Below, piece by piece: positions 6,701-6,982 of a DNA stretch of 6,982 nucleotides. Source of the stretch: Campylobacterota bacterium (lineage in GTDB: Bacteria > Campylobacterota > Campylobacteria > Campylobacterales > SZUA-545); contig JAUPLZ010000136.1 in the NCBI GenBank assembly GCA_030836705.1, positions 1-6,982 of the forward strand. The letters run 5' to 3'. Within the stretch, counting starts at the first letter, position 1. Every line of letters starts with the position of its first letter. Under the pieces are notes generated by a model, which had not been told where the DNA came from, searched no databases, and saw nothing but the letters and a program-made list of their open reading frames with translations. The translations under genes and the position numbers were made by a program.

Positions 6701-6982
6701 ATCTCTCTTTTACCATCTCTATCTCTTCAATTGAGCCAAGAAAGCACGGTGTTGTATCGTGATGGTTATCAGCTATTAAATCAAGTATTCTATTTTGCCC
6801 GTCAGTCGCCATTCCGCCCGCTATTTCAAATATATGAGCAAAAGGGAAAACCTCAAAAACCATTCTAAGCTTGCCTTTTGGCTTGTCAGTCGTACTAGGA
6901 TAACTAAAAAGCCCCCCGCCTTTTATGAGGATTTGGTGCAAATCAGGAACCATTCCGCCTGAATATCTAAGCCTATAACCGC
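6687..6982 (-). CDS. fbp: Fructose-1,6-bisphosphatase class I, C-terminal part
   Basis: This gluconeogenic enzyme removes phosphate 1 from fructose 1,6-bisphosphate. The frame stays open to the right edge, so only about the last 97 residues are visible; the ATG at 6953 is internal. The C-terminal signature of class I enzymes is complete. A YRLRYSGGMVPDLHQIL stretch reaches the window edge. GGGLFSYPSTTDKPKGKLRM then carries the substrate-binding Tyr and Lys. FEVFPFAHIFEIAGG follows, with the metal-binding Glu. The end reads ATDGQNRILDL and TPCFLGSIEEIEMV. It is the first gene visible in the fbp - four-Cys - metG - Mur-like operon; the promoter must lie outside the window. Confidence 0.95.
   Translation of the reverse strand, partial: GYRLRYSGGMVPDLHQILIKGGGLFSYPSTTDKPKGKLRMVFEVFPFAHIFEIAGGMATDGQNRILDLIADNHHDTTPCFLGSIEEIEMVKERYANK

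Noticed and set aside
6568..6762. Plus-strand open frame of 64 codons
   Set aside because: It is antisense to the four-Cys gene and the fbp end, both of which have better support.
6951..6953. ATG as the start of fbp
   Set aside because: Upstream codons encode YRLRYSGG, a conserved internal part of fructose-bisphosphatase, so this Met is internal.
1..6982. CRISPR array, tRNA or rRNA gene, insertion sequence, prophage or defence system
   Set aside because: No regularly spaced repeats, cloverleaf, transposase motif or inverted-repeat ends were seen; nearly all sequence is explained by housekeeping-type genes.

Overview
The window is AT-rich chromosomal DNA, about one third G+C by eye. It carries core metabolic and translation genes with short gaps and several small overlaps. 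The MetK fragment is very close to what I remember of Campylobacter MetK. The gene run fbp - small Cys protein - metG - Mur-like protein also matches an order I recall from Campylobacter jejuni. Both points, together with a UbiA-family prenyltransferase of the kind used in futalosine menaquinone synthesis, suggest a Campylobacterota (epsilonproteobacterial) genome. A free-living Sulfurimonas or Sulfuricurvum relative is my best guess. This is inference from protein similarity recalled from memory, not from a search.

Layout. The left edge holds the last 250 codons of metK (+), closed by a hairpin terminator that overlaps its stop codon. Facing it is a three-gene minus-strand unit (2649 down to 766): a UbiA/MqnP-type prenyltransferase, a 176-residue protein with a possible PilZ-like fold, and a 171-residue membrane-anchored coiled-coil protein with a C-terminal helix-turn-helix-like segment. 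The genes overlap by 10 and 17 bases, so they are probably translationally coupled. Divergent from this unit is miaA (+, 2706-3602). A 56-base gap holds a perfectly palindromic -10 element that could fire in both directions, and its plus-strand output would start at or beside the miaA ATG. The 3' end of miaA overlaps by 35 bases, tail to tail, with a second minus-strand operon (right edge down to 3568). That operon contains fbp (C-terminal part only), a 71-residue four-cysteine protein, metG, and a 319-residue degenerate Mur-ligase-like protein.

How the genes fit together. metK (S-adenosylmethionine), metG (Met-tRNA charging), miaA (tRNA A37 prenylation), fbp (gluconeogenesis) and mqnP (menaquinone side chain) are housekeeping functions. 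The less understood genes are the Mur-like protein, the four-Cys protein and the two small proteins behind mqnP. The most notable observation is that the Mur-like protein has lost the ATP-binding P-loop and ends exactly in QLSLF, the consensus peptide for binding the DNA polymerase sliding clamp. I see no mobile element, CRISPR array, tRNA or rRNA. No stretch above 300 bases is without a gene.
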